A stretch of DNA of 8,100 nucleotides from JBLHKE01 sp047619485 (lineage in GTDB: Bacteria; Verrucomicrobiota; Verrucomicrobiia; Verrucomicrobiales; DEV007): NCBI GenBank assembly GCA_047619485.1, contig JBLHKE010000338.1, positions 1 through 8,100 on the forward strand, read 5' to 3'. The stretch's first letter is position 1. The number at the start of each line of letters is the position of its first letter. This document shows positions 1-5,543 of the stretch, in pieces. The translations under genes and the position numbers were made by a program. Under the pieces are notes generated by a model. The model did not search any database. It was not told where the DNA came from and saw only the letters and a list, made by a program, of their open reading frames with translations.

Positions 1-1
1 G

Positions 2-259
2 GGAGTTGCGACACACTCCAGTTGCTACGGCATGCTTCGTGTCGACGACGACCGCTTCCTCATCGCGACCTTTCAAGATGCCGGCAGAGACGCCGCCGGC
101 CGGCCGCACACTTTACGCATCGACTGCCAACTGACATCAGCGGAGTCGCTGCGAGCAGCGTGGGCGAGTTTAACCAGCCAAGAGCTGCCGACACCGATCC
201 CCGCCTCAAACCATCTAGTTATCATCGGAGATCCAAGCAGCTATTCCACCAGCCTATAG
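2..259 (+). CDS. C-terminal end of an unrecognised protein (partial, 5' end outside window)
   Basis: The frame is open from the first complete codon at position 2 to a TAG at 257-259, giving the last 85 residues of a protein that begins to the left of the window. The visible part begins GVATHSSCYGMLRVDDD and has alternating hydrophobic stretches (DRFLIATF, HTLRIDCQL, NHLVIIGD), which suggests a folded mixed alpha/beta domain, with no membrane segment or low-complexity tail. An internal ATG at 32 could be taken as a start, but the frame stays open upstream of it and nothing like a ribosome binding site precedes it, so I read this as a continuation. I do not recognise the family. The gene converges on the ABC transporter gene; 174 nt with no clear terminator lie between them. 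The main doubt is that only 258 nt are visible, so a chance open frame is possible. Confidence 0.5.
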   Translation, partial: GVATHSSCYGMLRVDDDRFLIATFQDAGRDAAGRPHTLRIDCQLTSAESLRAAWASLTSQELPTPIPASNHLVIIGDPSSYSTSL

Positions 260-433
260 GCGTCAGTTTAGAAAGGGCGCAGCCATGTAGCGTCGCCTTG
301 AGTTCGGTAAAGGAGAATATAGAGCATCCGTGAGCACCTCATATCCAAAACGAATATAGCCACAACGAACCTGCTGACCGAACACCGTCTCGGCCGCCCT
401 TTTCCAAAAAACATTTCGCCCTACTTGCGCGCG

Positions 434-2155
434 CTACGCCTCCTCAAACCCCACCGAACATAGCTTTGCATAGAGCCGACCTTCCTCTAGCAACTCCTCG
501 TGCGTCCCGCGCTCGACAATCGCGCCGTCCTCCAAGACACAGATCAGATCGGCTTCGCGCACGGTGGTCAAGCGGTGCGCGATCACAAAGCAGGTGCGGT
601 TCTCGCGCAGGTTCATCAGCGCCTCTTGGATCAGGCGCTCGGTCTCGTTGTCGACGGCGCTGGTCGCCTCATCCAGCAGCAGGATCGGCGGGTTCTTCAA
701 GAGGGCACGTGCGATCGAGATCCGCTGCCGCTCGCCACCACTCAATCGGGTTCCCCGCTCGCCCGTAATGGTGTCGATCCCCTCCGCCAACTCGCGGACA
801 AAATTCTCGGCATTGGCTGCACGCAGCGCGCCCCAGAGTTCCTCGTCGCTCGCCTCGCGCTTGGCTAGCAGCAGGTTGTCACGGATACTTGCGTTGAACA
901 AAAAACTCTCCTGCGTCACGTAACCAATCCGGTCGCGTAGCCATTCCTTCGACAACTCACGCACCGGCCGGCCATCGACGAGGATCCGCCCCTCGCCGCA
1001 CTCGTAGAACCGAGTCAATAGATTGAGCAAGGTCGACTTCCCTGCCCCGGTCGGACCGACAAGGGCGACGGTCTGTCCTGATTTCGCCTCCAGTGAAACC
1101 TGCTTTACCACCGGGGTATCTCCGTCATAGGAGAACGAAACCTTTTCGAAGACGACATCACCACGGAACGAGTCGGGTCGAGCGCCCTCCTCCAGATTCT
1201 TCTCGTCATCCATGTCGAGAATCGAAAAAACACGCTTTCCAGCCACCACGCCACCAACGAACATTTGAGTCAGCGTGTTGATCCGCGAAATTGGATCGTA
1301 GAGGTATCCCCAGAGAAACAGGAAGGCACCAATCTCACCTGGCGTGAGTTCGCCGGTCAGCACCCAATAGCTGGCCGCCCCCATCATCAGGGCAATCCCG
1401 GACTCGGCGATCAAAGAAACCGCGGGCCAGGTCATCGCGTTCGCCTTCGCCACTTTCATCTGGGTGCGGTGGACGACCCCACTCGATTCCGAGAAGCGCT
1501 CTAACTCCTCCGGTTCCACGGTATAGGCCTTGATCTGGCGGATACCGGCGATGTTGTCATGGAGGAGTGAGTTCAGCTCGCTCGAGGCCTCTTTCGCCTC
1601 CCGGTAGCGCGCCTCATTCTTGCGCGAATAGAGCCAAGTCGCCAGCGCGACGAATGGCATCGGCGCGAGCGTGATCAAGGTCATGCCGAAGTGCATCGAG
1701 AACATGTAAGCCAGAACGATGACGAGTTGCAACACGCCACTCAAGCCCTGGCTGATCCCCTCGACGATCACCCGCTCTATTGCCGGGACGTCGCTGCCGA
1801 CTCGCGTCATGATATCGCCGGTCGCTTGTTTATCGAACCAGCGCATTGGCAGACGCTGGATTTTCTCGTAGAGTCCATTGCGGAGATCATGGACGATCCG
1901 CTGGCCAAAACCGGTGTTTAAATATCCTTGCGCCATCATCGAAAGCTGACGCAGGAAGATCGCCCCGATCGCCATCAGGGCAGTGGGGACAATGAGATCA
2001 TAGCGTTCCTCCGCGATGACGACATCGAAAAAGCGCTGCGTCATCGCCGGCAGCGCCAGGACGAGCACCGTGGCCACGGCCGTGAGGATAAACGCTACCA
2101 GCGCCTGCACCGGATAGTGCCGGCTATAACCGAGGATTCGCCAGAGAGTTTTCAT
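434..2155 (-). CDS. ABC transporter, fused membrane-ATPase half-transporter (exporter type, MsbA/lipid-A or multidrug exporter-like)
   Basis: This 573-aa protein has the normal length and order of a type IV (B-family) exporter half: a transmembrane domain at about residues 1-310 and a nucleotide-binding domain at about 333-573. Hydrophobic segments fall near residues 16-36, 54-70, 138-153, 157-175, 242-265 and 272-290, which fits six helices in the inner membrane. The ATPase motifs are all intact: Walker A GPTGAGKST (367-375), Q-loop Gln415, signature LSGGERQ (471-477), Walker B ILLLDEA with catalytic Glu496, D-loop SAVD, and switch His527. Because every catalytic residue is present, it probably works as a homodimer that pumps a hydrophobic or lipid-like substrate outward. 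The substrate cannot be told from sequence, so I give no symbol. It appears to be transcribed alone: the gene upstream ends in a strong terminator at 2231-2264. No Shine-Dalgarno precedes the ATG (the 12 bases upstream are CTCTCCCTTTCA). I see no clear terminator after the stop. Confidence 0.93.
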   Translation of the reverse strand: MKTLWRILGYSRHYPVQALVAFILTAVATVLVLALPAMTQRFFDVVIAEERYDLIVPTALMAIGAIFLRQLSMMAQGYLNTGFGQRIVHDLRNGLYEKIQRLPMRWFDKQATGDIMTRVGSDVPAIERVIVEGISQGLSGVLQLVIVLAYMFSMHFGMTLITLAPMPFVALATWLYSRKNEARYREAKEASSELNSLLHDNIAGIRQIKAYTVEPEELERFSESSGVVHRTQMKVAKANAMTWPAVSLIAESGIALMMGAASYWVLTGELTPGEIGAFLFLWGYLYDPISRINTLTQMFVGGVVAGKRVFSILDMDDEKNLEEGARPDSFRGDVVFEKVSFSYDGDTPVVKQVSLEAKSGQTVALVGPTGAGKSTLLNLLTRFYECGEGRILVDGRPVRELSKEWLRDRIGYVTQESFLFNASIRDNLLLAKREASDEELWGALRAANAENFVRELAEGIDTITGERGTRLSGGERQRISIARALLKNPPILLLDEATSAVDNETERLIQEALMNLRENRTCFVIAHRLTTVREADLICVLEDGAIVERGTHEELLEEGRLYAKLCSVGFEEA

Positions 2156-2230
2156 TGAAAGGGAGAGCCAAAGACGGTCGAGCGAGGCACAAAGTCAATC
2201 CACAATGGGCTAGTGCCCACCTCTCGAAAA

Positions 2231-2264
2231 ACAAAAAACCCTCCCCCGTTAACGGGAGAGGGTT
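2231..2264 (-). terminator. Rho-independent terminator of the AT-hook protein gene
   Basis: Two 14-nt arms (2237-2250 and 2251-2264) are complementary at 13 of 14 positions, the one mismatch being C2244 against A2257. The centre is GTTAAC, so the tip would open into a small loop. Read on the minus strand, the stem ends in GGGAGGG and is followed at once by TTTTTTGTTTTTC. This is a classic GC-rich stem plus U-tract, about 70 nt downstream of the stop codon at 2334. Read on the plus strand there is no T-tract after the stem, so it is one-directional. Confidence 0.92.
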
Positions 2265-2289
2265 AGATTCAAGTTGTCGTTCGCTGGTC

Positions 2290-2314
2290 GATGCCTTCCG
2301 GAATAGGAGGCATC
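2290..2314 (-). other. Hairpin in the 3' untranslated region of the AT-hook gene
   Basis: GATGCCTTCC at 2290-2299 pairs with GGAGGCATC at 2306-2314 around a 6-nt loop, giving nine base pairs with one bulged T. It lies between the stop codon at 2334 and the terminator at 2264. No T-tract follows it on the minus strand, so it is not itself a terminator. It could stabilise the 3' end of the message, but no function is shown. Confidence 0.45.
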
Positions 2315-2333
2315 CAGAGATAGCTTCAGGAGG

Positions 2334-2639
2334 CTACTTCTTTTTTGCGTCGCGCTTCTTCTTCGCCCAGTAGGCCTTCATTTTCTTAGAATGAGCATCT
2401 TTCTCGGCTTGAGTCCGCTTGCGGCCACCTTTCTTCTTGGCGACCGTATTCGTGGCAGCCGTAGGGGCAGCCTTCGGTCCTGGCTTGCGGCCAGCACGCT
2501 TGGTATTCGCTCTCGGCCCAGGCTTCTTCCTGCCCGAGAGAATTTGTGCCAACTCTTGTTCAAGTTGTTCGATCTCGTCGCGTACATCCGCGGCACGCCT
2601 CAAATCGGCAGCGGTCAGGTTATCTAGGTTACTGTTCAT
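2334..2639 (-). CDS. Small basic AT-hook-like/coiled-coil protein, putative nucleoid-associated protein
   Basis: With the start chosen here (ATG at 2639) the product is 101 aa. Residues about 5-35 form an acidic, leucine-spaced helix (DVRDEIEQLEQELAQIL) likely to be a coiled coil for dimerisation. Then come three AT-hook-like basic motifs: GRKKPGP (36-42), GRKPGPK (50-56) and GRKRT (72-76). The extreme C-terminus carries KMKAYWAKKK followed by a lysine-rich tail. The composition (Lys/Arg/Ala/Pro/Gly) and layout match small DNA-binding proteins seen across Verrucomicrobiota and some other phyla, so I infer binding to the minor groove of AT-rich DNA and a nucleoid or regulatory role. The longer frame starting at 2666 would add nine residues (MFSLCYYRA), but that ATG lies between the predicted -35 and -10 boxes, so it should not be transcribed. 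The gene has its own promoter and terminator and so looks monocistronic. Confidence 0.8.
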   Translation of the reverse strand: MNSNLDNLTAADLRRAADVRDEIEQLEQELAQILSGRKKPGPRANTKRAGRKPGPKAAPTAATNTVAKKKGGRKRTQAEKDAHSKKMKAYWAKKKRDAKKK

Positions 2640-2645
2640 TGCTCG

Positions 2646-2673
2646 ATAATAGCAGAGGCTAAACATTGGTCAA
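2646..2673 (-). promoter_or_regulatory. Sigma70-type promoter of the AT-hook gene, predicted leaderless
   Basis: On the minus strand TTGACC (2668-2673, five of six to TTGACA) is followed after 16 nt by TATTAT (2646-2651, five of six to TATAAT). Counting the -10 hexamer as -12 to -7, position +1 falls on 2639, the A of the ATG chosen for the AT-hook gene. That would give a leaderless mRNA and agrees with the absence of a Shine-Dalgarno. The placement is inference from consensus matching. Confidence 0.65.
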
Positions 2674-2723
2674 CTAGTAGGAATGCGCTAAAGAGCTTGT
2701 ATATCCAATAGACATAGAAAAAA

Positions 2724-3941
2724 TTACTTGGAATCTGCTGGATTCTCATACCAGACGACGCCCAATCCATCCCGTTCCTCGCAGGTCAATACATCCAAAT
2801 CGCCGTCAGCATCCAGGTCGATCATTTCAATCAGATCGAATTTCTGCCCACCGAATCCACCAATATCATGTGCTTTTGAGTCACTCTGAGCCGGATCGAT
2901 CGGCTGCCAGGCGACACATCTCACCTTCCCCCCACCTCGATTCGTCGTGATTAGATCTCGTCTCCCGTCCCCGTTGATATCAGCAATCGCGAGCGATTTC
3001 CCGTGAGGCAAGCCAAACGGGAGACGCTTTTGTTGGCTGGCCCAAGCAACCCGCACCCCAGCCTTCCGGCGGAACAACTCGCAATAACCATTGCGAGTGC
3101 TGACGACGACATCGCGGCGGCCGTCCGACTCAAGGTCTTCGATGCGCAGAAACATCACCTCTTTCCCCAAGGCACCGATCGGATGCTCTGACCACGGCAT
3201 GGCGACCTCCTGTGGTCGTTTCAACCAAAAGACGCCAGCGCGCGCCCCCTTGCGATCACTGAATACAAGGTCCTCGCGTCCGTCCGCATCGATATCCTCG
3301 GCCTCGATCGACATGATCCACCCGGCATCACGGAGGCGGTTCAGCTTCCATGCCTTGAGATCCCTTGGATCATTCGGTGACTCGAGCCAACTAATCGATG
3401 CCCCCTTGCCCTTCGAACCGACCACTAGATCGACTCCACCTAAGCCATCCACTTGCATCGGCAACGCATACATCCACGCTTCCTTCCCGCGCGCGGCCGG
3501 GAACGGCTCGGTGTGCCACGCCTTCGGATCGAGCAAGCGCGTGCGATCCCGTGGAGCCCAGTGGACAAAAATCGAGCGCGTCTGCCCCTCGCAACAGCTG
3601 ACGACATCAAGCGCACCGTCCTGATCCAGATCGACGAACACCGCATCCTCGGGAGAGTCGACTCTCCCGACTGTCACCGCTGGCCAGGGGCGGGCCGCCT
3701 TGTCGGCTCCAGGGTTCAGATAGGCGCGAATCAGCCCGCCTTCCTCCCAGCCAGTGACCACATCGGCTAAGCCGTCGCCATTCAGGTCACCGAGACGCAC
3801 CCCATCCGCCCCCTGAGAACTACGGTCGATCGTGTGACATTCCCAAGCGGGCAGAGGTGAAGATTCCTCAGACATTCCCATAATCGGAAAGAGGACGAGC
3901 GAGAATATCAGCGGAGGGAGTAAATAGCAGGCATTTCTCAT
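2724..3941 (-). CDS. Secreted FG-GAP/VCBS repeat protein
   Basis: This 405-aa protein opens with a signal peptide (Arg2, hydrophobic core about residues 6-22, mature part near SEESS), so it is probably exported. The rest is a series of repeats with calcium-binding-type loops of the form DxDxDGxxD: DLNGDGLAD (52-60), DLDQDGALD (104-112), DIDADGRED (216-224), DLESDGRRD (269-277), DINGDGRRD (321-329) and DLDADGDLD (375-383). These are typical of FG-GAP/VCBS repeats that fold as a beta-propeller. A seventh, degenerate unit may lie near residue 164 (QVDGLGGVDLVVG). No catalytic domain, sorting tail or membrane anchor is visible after the repeats. Such proteins are common outside the cell in Planctomycetota and Verrucomicrobiota, and their ligands are mostly unknown. 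No Shine-Dalgarno precedes the ATG. Six T residues follow close after the stop, but without a hairpin, so read-through toward the AT-hook gene is possible. Confidence 0.88.
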   Translation of the reverse strand: MRNACYLLPPLIFSLVLFPIMGMSEESSPLPAWECHTIDRSSQGADGVRLGDLNGDGLADVVTGWEEGGLIRAYLNPGADKAARPWPAVTVGRVDSPEDAVFVDLDQDGALDVVSCCEGQTRSIFVHWAPRDRTRLLDPKAWHTEPFPAARGKEAWMYALPMQVDGLGGVDLVVGSKGKGASISWLESPNDPRDLKAWKLNRLRDAGWIMSIEAEDIDADGREDLVFSDRKGARAGVFWLKRPQEVAMPWSEHPIGALGKEVMFLRIEDLESDGRRDVVVSTRNGYCELFRRKAGVRVAWASQQKRLPFGLPHGKSLAIADINGDGRRDLITTNRGGGKVRCVAWQPIDPAQSDSKAHDIGGFGGQKFDLIEMIDLDADGDLDVLTCEERDGLGVVWYENPADSK

Positions 3942-4275
3942 AAGTGCTTAATTTTCAATAAACCACATCCAATTTACGCAAAACTCACAAGTATTTCGAG
4001 CTTCTTAACATTCTACTTACCAATAAATATTATAATTTTAATAATATTCAGCTTGAATGTTATTCAGTGTCGTGTAAATTATAATTGTTATGAATCATGG
4101 CGATTATTATGGTCTCCACGGTCAGTAAGTTCTAAAAATCTTTCATCAATTCGCCGTTTTTGCTGAATGACCAACGATTCAGACGACTCACTAGCAAACC
4201 ATACAAGCAAACAACCTTGCCATCTTAAAACGTGGCAGCCGGCGACCCCGGCAAACCCAAAACAACTGACCAACC
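3942..4275. promoter_or_regulatory. AT-rich divergent intergenic region
   Basis: This 334-nt gap separates the divergent FG-GAP gene and the 169-aa gene. Its left half (about 3942-4090) is strikingly AT-rich against the GC-rich genes around it. It holds a perfect 8-bp inverted repeat, AATATTAT/ATAATATT (4026-4033 and 4041-4048), with a 7-nt spacer. For the rightward gene a weak promoter can be drawn: TTGAAT (4053-4058), 16 nt, TAAATT (4075-4080), which would leave a leader of about 190 nt. A TATAAT at 4080-4085 is a better -10, but its spacing from TTGAAT is 21 nt. I could not define a convincing promoter for the leftward FG-GAP gene. I see no coding frame here that I would trust. Confidence 0.45.
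4219..4252 (+). promoter_or_regulatory. Two adjacent hairpins in the leader of the 169-aa protein gene
   Basis: GCCA (4219-4222) pairs with TGGC (4233-4236), extendable by T4218-A4237, and encloses a 10-nt A-rich loop. Directly after it GCCGG (4238-4242) pairs with CCGGC (4248-4252) around the loop CGACC. The pair ends 23 nt before the ATG at 4276, so it would lie in the 5' leader of any transcript from the AT-rich promoter region. The arrangement could be a cis-acting RNA element. I cannot match it to a known riboswitch class, and short stems such as these can also arise by chance. Confidence 0.35.
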
Positions 4276-4785
4276 ATGAAGATGCAGCCGACCGACTTCG
4301 GAAACCAGCGATTCAACATCACCCGTATCTACGACACGATCATCGATGTCGAAAACGGGGAAGCCGCCTTTGAGATTGAACTGCGCCTGCGCCATACCCA
4401 GCAGAAGCTGTTCTTCGGCTTACTCGACACTGACAGCCTAGACAAGCACAGCTTCTCTACGAGCAGCGGTATCGCGATCTCCATCGATCCAGTCAGTGGT
4501 GAGATCGTCGACATGATCAACTCGCAGGGCATCATCGGTTACTTGGAGAACACCCCGCTCGAAGAATGCGAGTCCATCTTCCTTTGTATCGACGTCGAAA
4601 AACTCCGTAGCATCTTCATCCCGAAGATCACGGTCGGCGAAGAAAAGATCCTCCACCCTGCGCTCCACCTGTCGAACCAGCAGCCCATCAGCCTCGTGGT
4701 TGGTAGCACTGATTCAGCCGCTGGTGCGCTTTTCGAAAACCCGCACTTCATGATCACTCGGCGCACGCCCGGCATCTCCGCCTAG
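4276..4785 (+). CDS. Conserved-looking hypothetical protein, 169 aa, family not recognised
   Basis: The protein has no signal peptide or membrane segment and is probably cytoplasmic. It is rich in alternating strand-like stretches: AAFEIELRLRH (30-40), KLFFGLLD (44-51), GIAISIDPVSGEIVDM (65-80), GIIGYLENTP (85-94), SIFLCIDVEKL (100-110), SIFIPKITVGEE (112-123) and PISLVVGS (137-144). This suggests a compact beta-sandwich. The run from FGLLD through a Ser-rich loop to ISIDPVSGEI and GYLEN loosely recalls SPRY-like or carbohydrate-binding sandwiches, but I see no diagnostic motif and assign no function. ATGs at 4276 and 4282 are both possible; neither has a Shine-Dalgarno (upstream ACTGACCAACC), so I keep the first. 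The stop codon lies inside a 12-bp perfect palindrome, CCGCCTAGGCGG (4779-4790). The gene stands alone, divergent from the FG-GAP gene, with its own terminator at 4916-4960. The coding character (third-position GC bias, long clean frame) looks real. Confidence 0.75.
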   Translation: MKMQPTDFGNQRFNITRIYDTIIDVENGEAAFEIELRLRHTQQKLFFGLLDTDSLDKHSFSTSSGIAISIDPVSGEIVDMINSQGIIGYLENTPLEECESIFLCIDVEKLRSIFIPKITVGEEKILHPALHLSNQQPISLVVGSTDSAAGALFENPHFMITRRTPGISA

Positions 4786-4915
4786 GCGGCATCCCATTAT
4801 TTAAACCTAGAGGAGCAGTTTTCTACATTTATAACTCCGGGGAGTAAGGAGAGAGACTACCCGGAGATATATAGGCGCCAATGCTACGCGGTTTGAGGGA
4901 ATCGCTATTGGCCAA

Positions 4916-4960
4916 TGAGCCGCGATCGTTTACAATTTGCGATCGCGGCTCAATCCTTTT
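4916..4960 (+). terminator. Intrinsic terminator-like hairpin after the 169-aa gene
   Basis: TGAGCCGCGATCG (4916-4928) and CGATCGCGGCTCA (4940-4952) are perfectly complementary over 13 bp around an 11-nt loop. AATCC and then TTTT (4957-4960) follow. The hairpin lies about 130 nt after the stop codon. The T-tract is short and starts five bases after the stem, so it is a weaker terminator than the one at 2231-2264. On the minus strand no T-tract follows the stem. Confidence 0.65.
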
Positions 4961-5030
4961 CTAGCGGGAGCACGGGAGCGAGGGCGTCCAGCCGGCACCG
5001 TGCATCAACCTGATCTGGGCGTCGTTCTTA

Positions 5031-5350
5031 GGGCTTGTCAGTAAATAACTCCTACAGGGCACCTCCGGAAACCTGCTGTGGAAATGGGGCGCAGAGAAAA
5101 TTCCCGCTGGCGAGGCGATAAACGCTAAGCTATCTGGTGATAGTGGGCGCTTTAGCAACGAAGACAGCGGGGATTTTATCAAGCTCCAGCCCGCATGAGG
5201 TTTTCGGAGGTGCCCTACAATCTGCTGGTTATTTTGGCCATCACCCGCGTTAGCTTCCAACTCAAATAGCCCGCTATAATCGCTGAAATCTGCCTTGGTG
5301 CTGGCTAGAATTCCTGCGCATCTTTGTATGACTTATTTCCTGACAACCCC
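5031..5350. mobile_element. MITE-like element with terminal inverted repeats and TTA flanks
   Basis: The left end (5031-5054) and the reverse complement of the right end (5327-5350) match at 20 of 24 positions, sharing the pattern GGG(C/G)TTGTCAG(T/G)AAATAA. The element is preceded by TTA (5028-5030) and followed by TTA (5351-5353), which fits a 3-bp target duplication. It is 320 bp long and has no transposase frame, so it would be non-autonomous and moved by a transposase elsewhere in the genome. Three-base TNA duplications and GG-starting ends occur in some IS5-family groups, so an IS5-like parent is a reasonable but unproven guess. The flanks can also be seen as a looser 28-nt inverted repeat (5027-5054 with 5327-5354, 23 of 28), so a few end bases are uncertain. 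Confidence 0.6.
5056..5216. repeat. 161-bp nested imperfect palindrome inside the MITE-like element
   Basis: The outer arms AGGGCACCTCCGGAAACCT (5056-5074) and 5198-5216 match at 18 of 19 positions when one is reverse-complemented. A second pair lies inside, AAAATTCCCGCTG (5097-5109) with CAGCGGGGATTTT (5165-5177), complementary at 12 of 13. Near the centre CTATC-TGGT-GATAG forms a small hairpin, flanked by GCTAAGC and GCTTTAGC. Together they would let a single strand fold into one long interrupted stem. It begins one base after the left terminal repeat but ends 110 nt before the right one, so it is not centred in the element. Confidence 0.7.
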
Positions 5351-5369
5351 TTAGGGCGTGTTCGGATGC

Positions 5370-5524
5370 GGGCTAGAAGCCCATTGGCGTAAACCTAAGC
5401 GATGCTTCCGCGGCGTCGCGCTGCTGATCCCCCAACTACAGAGAGTGACGAAAGACTCGGGCGCCGCAGGCGATGGGATTTCCCGACAGTCTCTGGAGCC
5501 TAAGAGCCGATGGGCTTGAAGCCC
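5370..5524. repeat. Pair of inverted REP-like units
   Basis: GGGCTAGAAGCCCATTGGC (5370-5388) and the reverse complement of 5506-5524 (GGGCTTCAAGCCCATCGGC) match at 16 of 19 positions. Each unit also forms its own short hairpin (GGGCT...AGCCC). The space between the units holds further partly complementary GC-rich stretches. The right unit ends about 20 nt before the CNNM-family stop codon, so in that gene's transcript it could act as a 3'-end hairpin or weak terminator, though no T-tract follows. Confidence 0.6.
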
Positions 5525-5543
5525 ACGCTCCCGTCGTTACGCG

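Larger units (their letters stand above)
4786..5543. other. Repeat-filled convergent intergenic region without genes
   Basis: This 758-nt stretch between the convergent 169-aa gene and CNNM-family gene has no credible coding frame. In order it contains a 7-bp stem (CTCCGGG 4835-4841 with CCCGGAG 4860-4866, wide loop), the terminator at 4916-4960, a GC-rich REP-like fragment (CGGGAGCG at 4973-4980, repeated in inverted form as CGCTCCCG at 5526-5533), the MITE-like element at 5031-5350 with its nested palindrome, and the inverted REP-like pair at 5370-5524. The short frame on the minus strand through 4961-5260 only reads across these repeats. Confidence 0.7.

Noticed and set aside
22..333. 103-aa open frame on the plus strand overlapping the left-edge gene
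   Set aside because: Arg/His/Pro-rich translation in a different frame from the 2-259 frame, which stays open to the window edge and has more protein-like hydrophobic periodicity.
380..433. T-rich stretch after the ABC transporter stop as a terminator
   Set aside because: TTTTTT is present on the minus strand, but no stable stem directly precedes it.
2193..2198. TTGACT as a -35 box for the ABC transporter gene
   Set aside because: The sequence 16-18 nt downstream (around GTCTTT) has almost no match to TATAAT, so no promoter is claimed.
2640..2666. Nine-residue N-terminal extension (MFSLCYYRA) of the AT-hook protein
   Set aside because: Its ATG lies between the predicted -35 and -10 boxes, so it would not be transcribed, and the extension does not resemble the polar coiled-coil start.
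3091..3624. 177-aa open frame on the plus strand
   Set aside because: Antisense to the FG-GAP gene. Its Ser/Arg/Pro-rich composition follows from the reverse complement of the Asp-rich repeats.
4219..4252. Tandem hairpins as a known riboswitch (guanidine-II, c-di-GMP, SAM or preQ1 type)
   Set aside because: The loops lack the ACGR pair expected for guanidine-II, and the conserved cores of the other classes are absent, so I kept only a generic structured-leader call.
4961..5260. 99-aa open frame on the minus strand through the repeat region
   Set aside because: It runs across the MITE terminal repeat and both arms of the nested palindrome. It has no ribosome binding site and reads as repeat sequence, not a gene.
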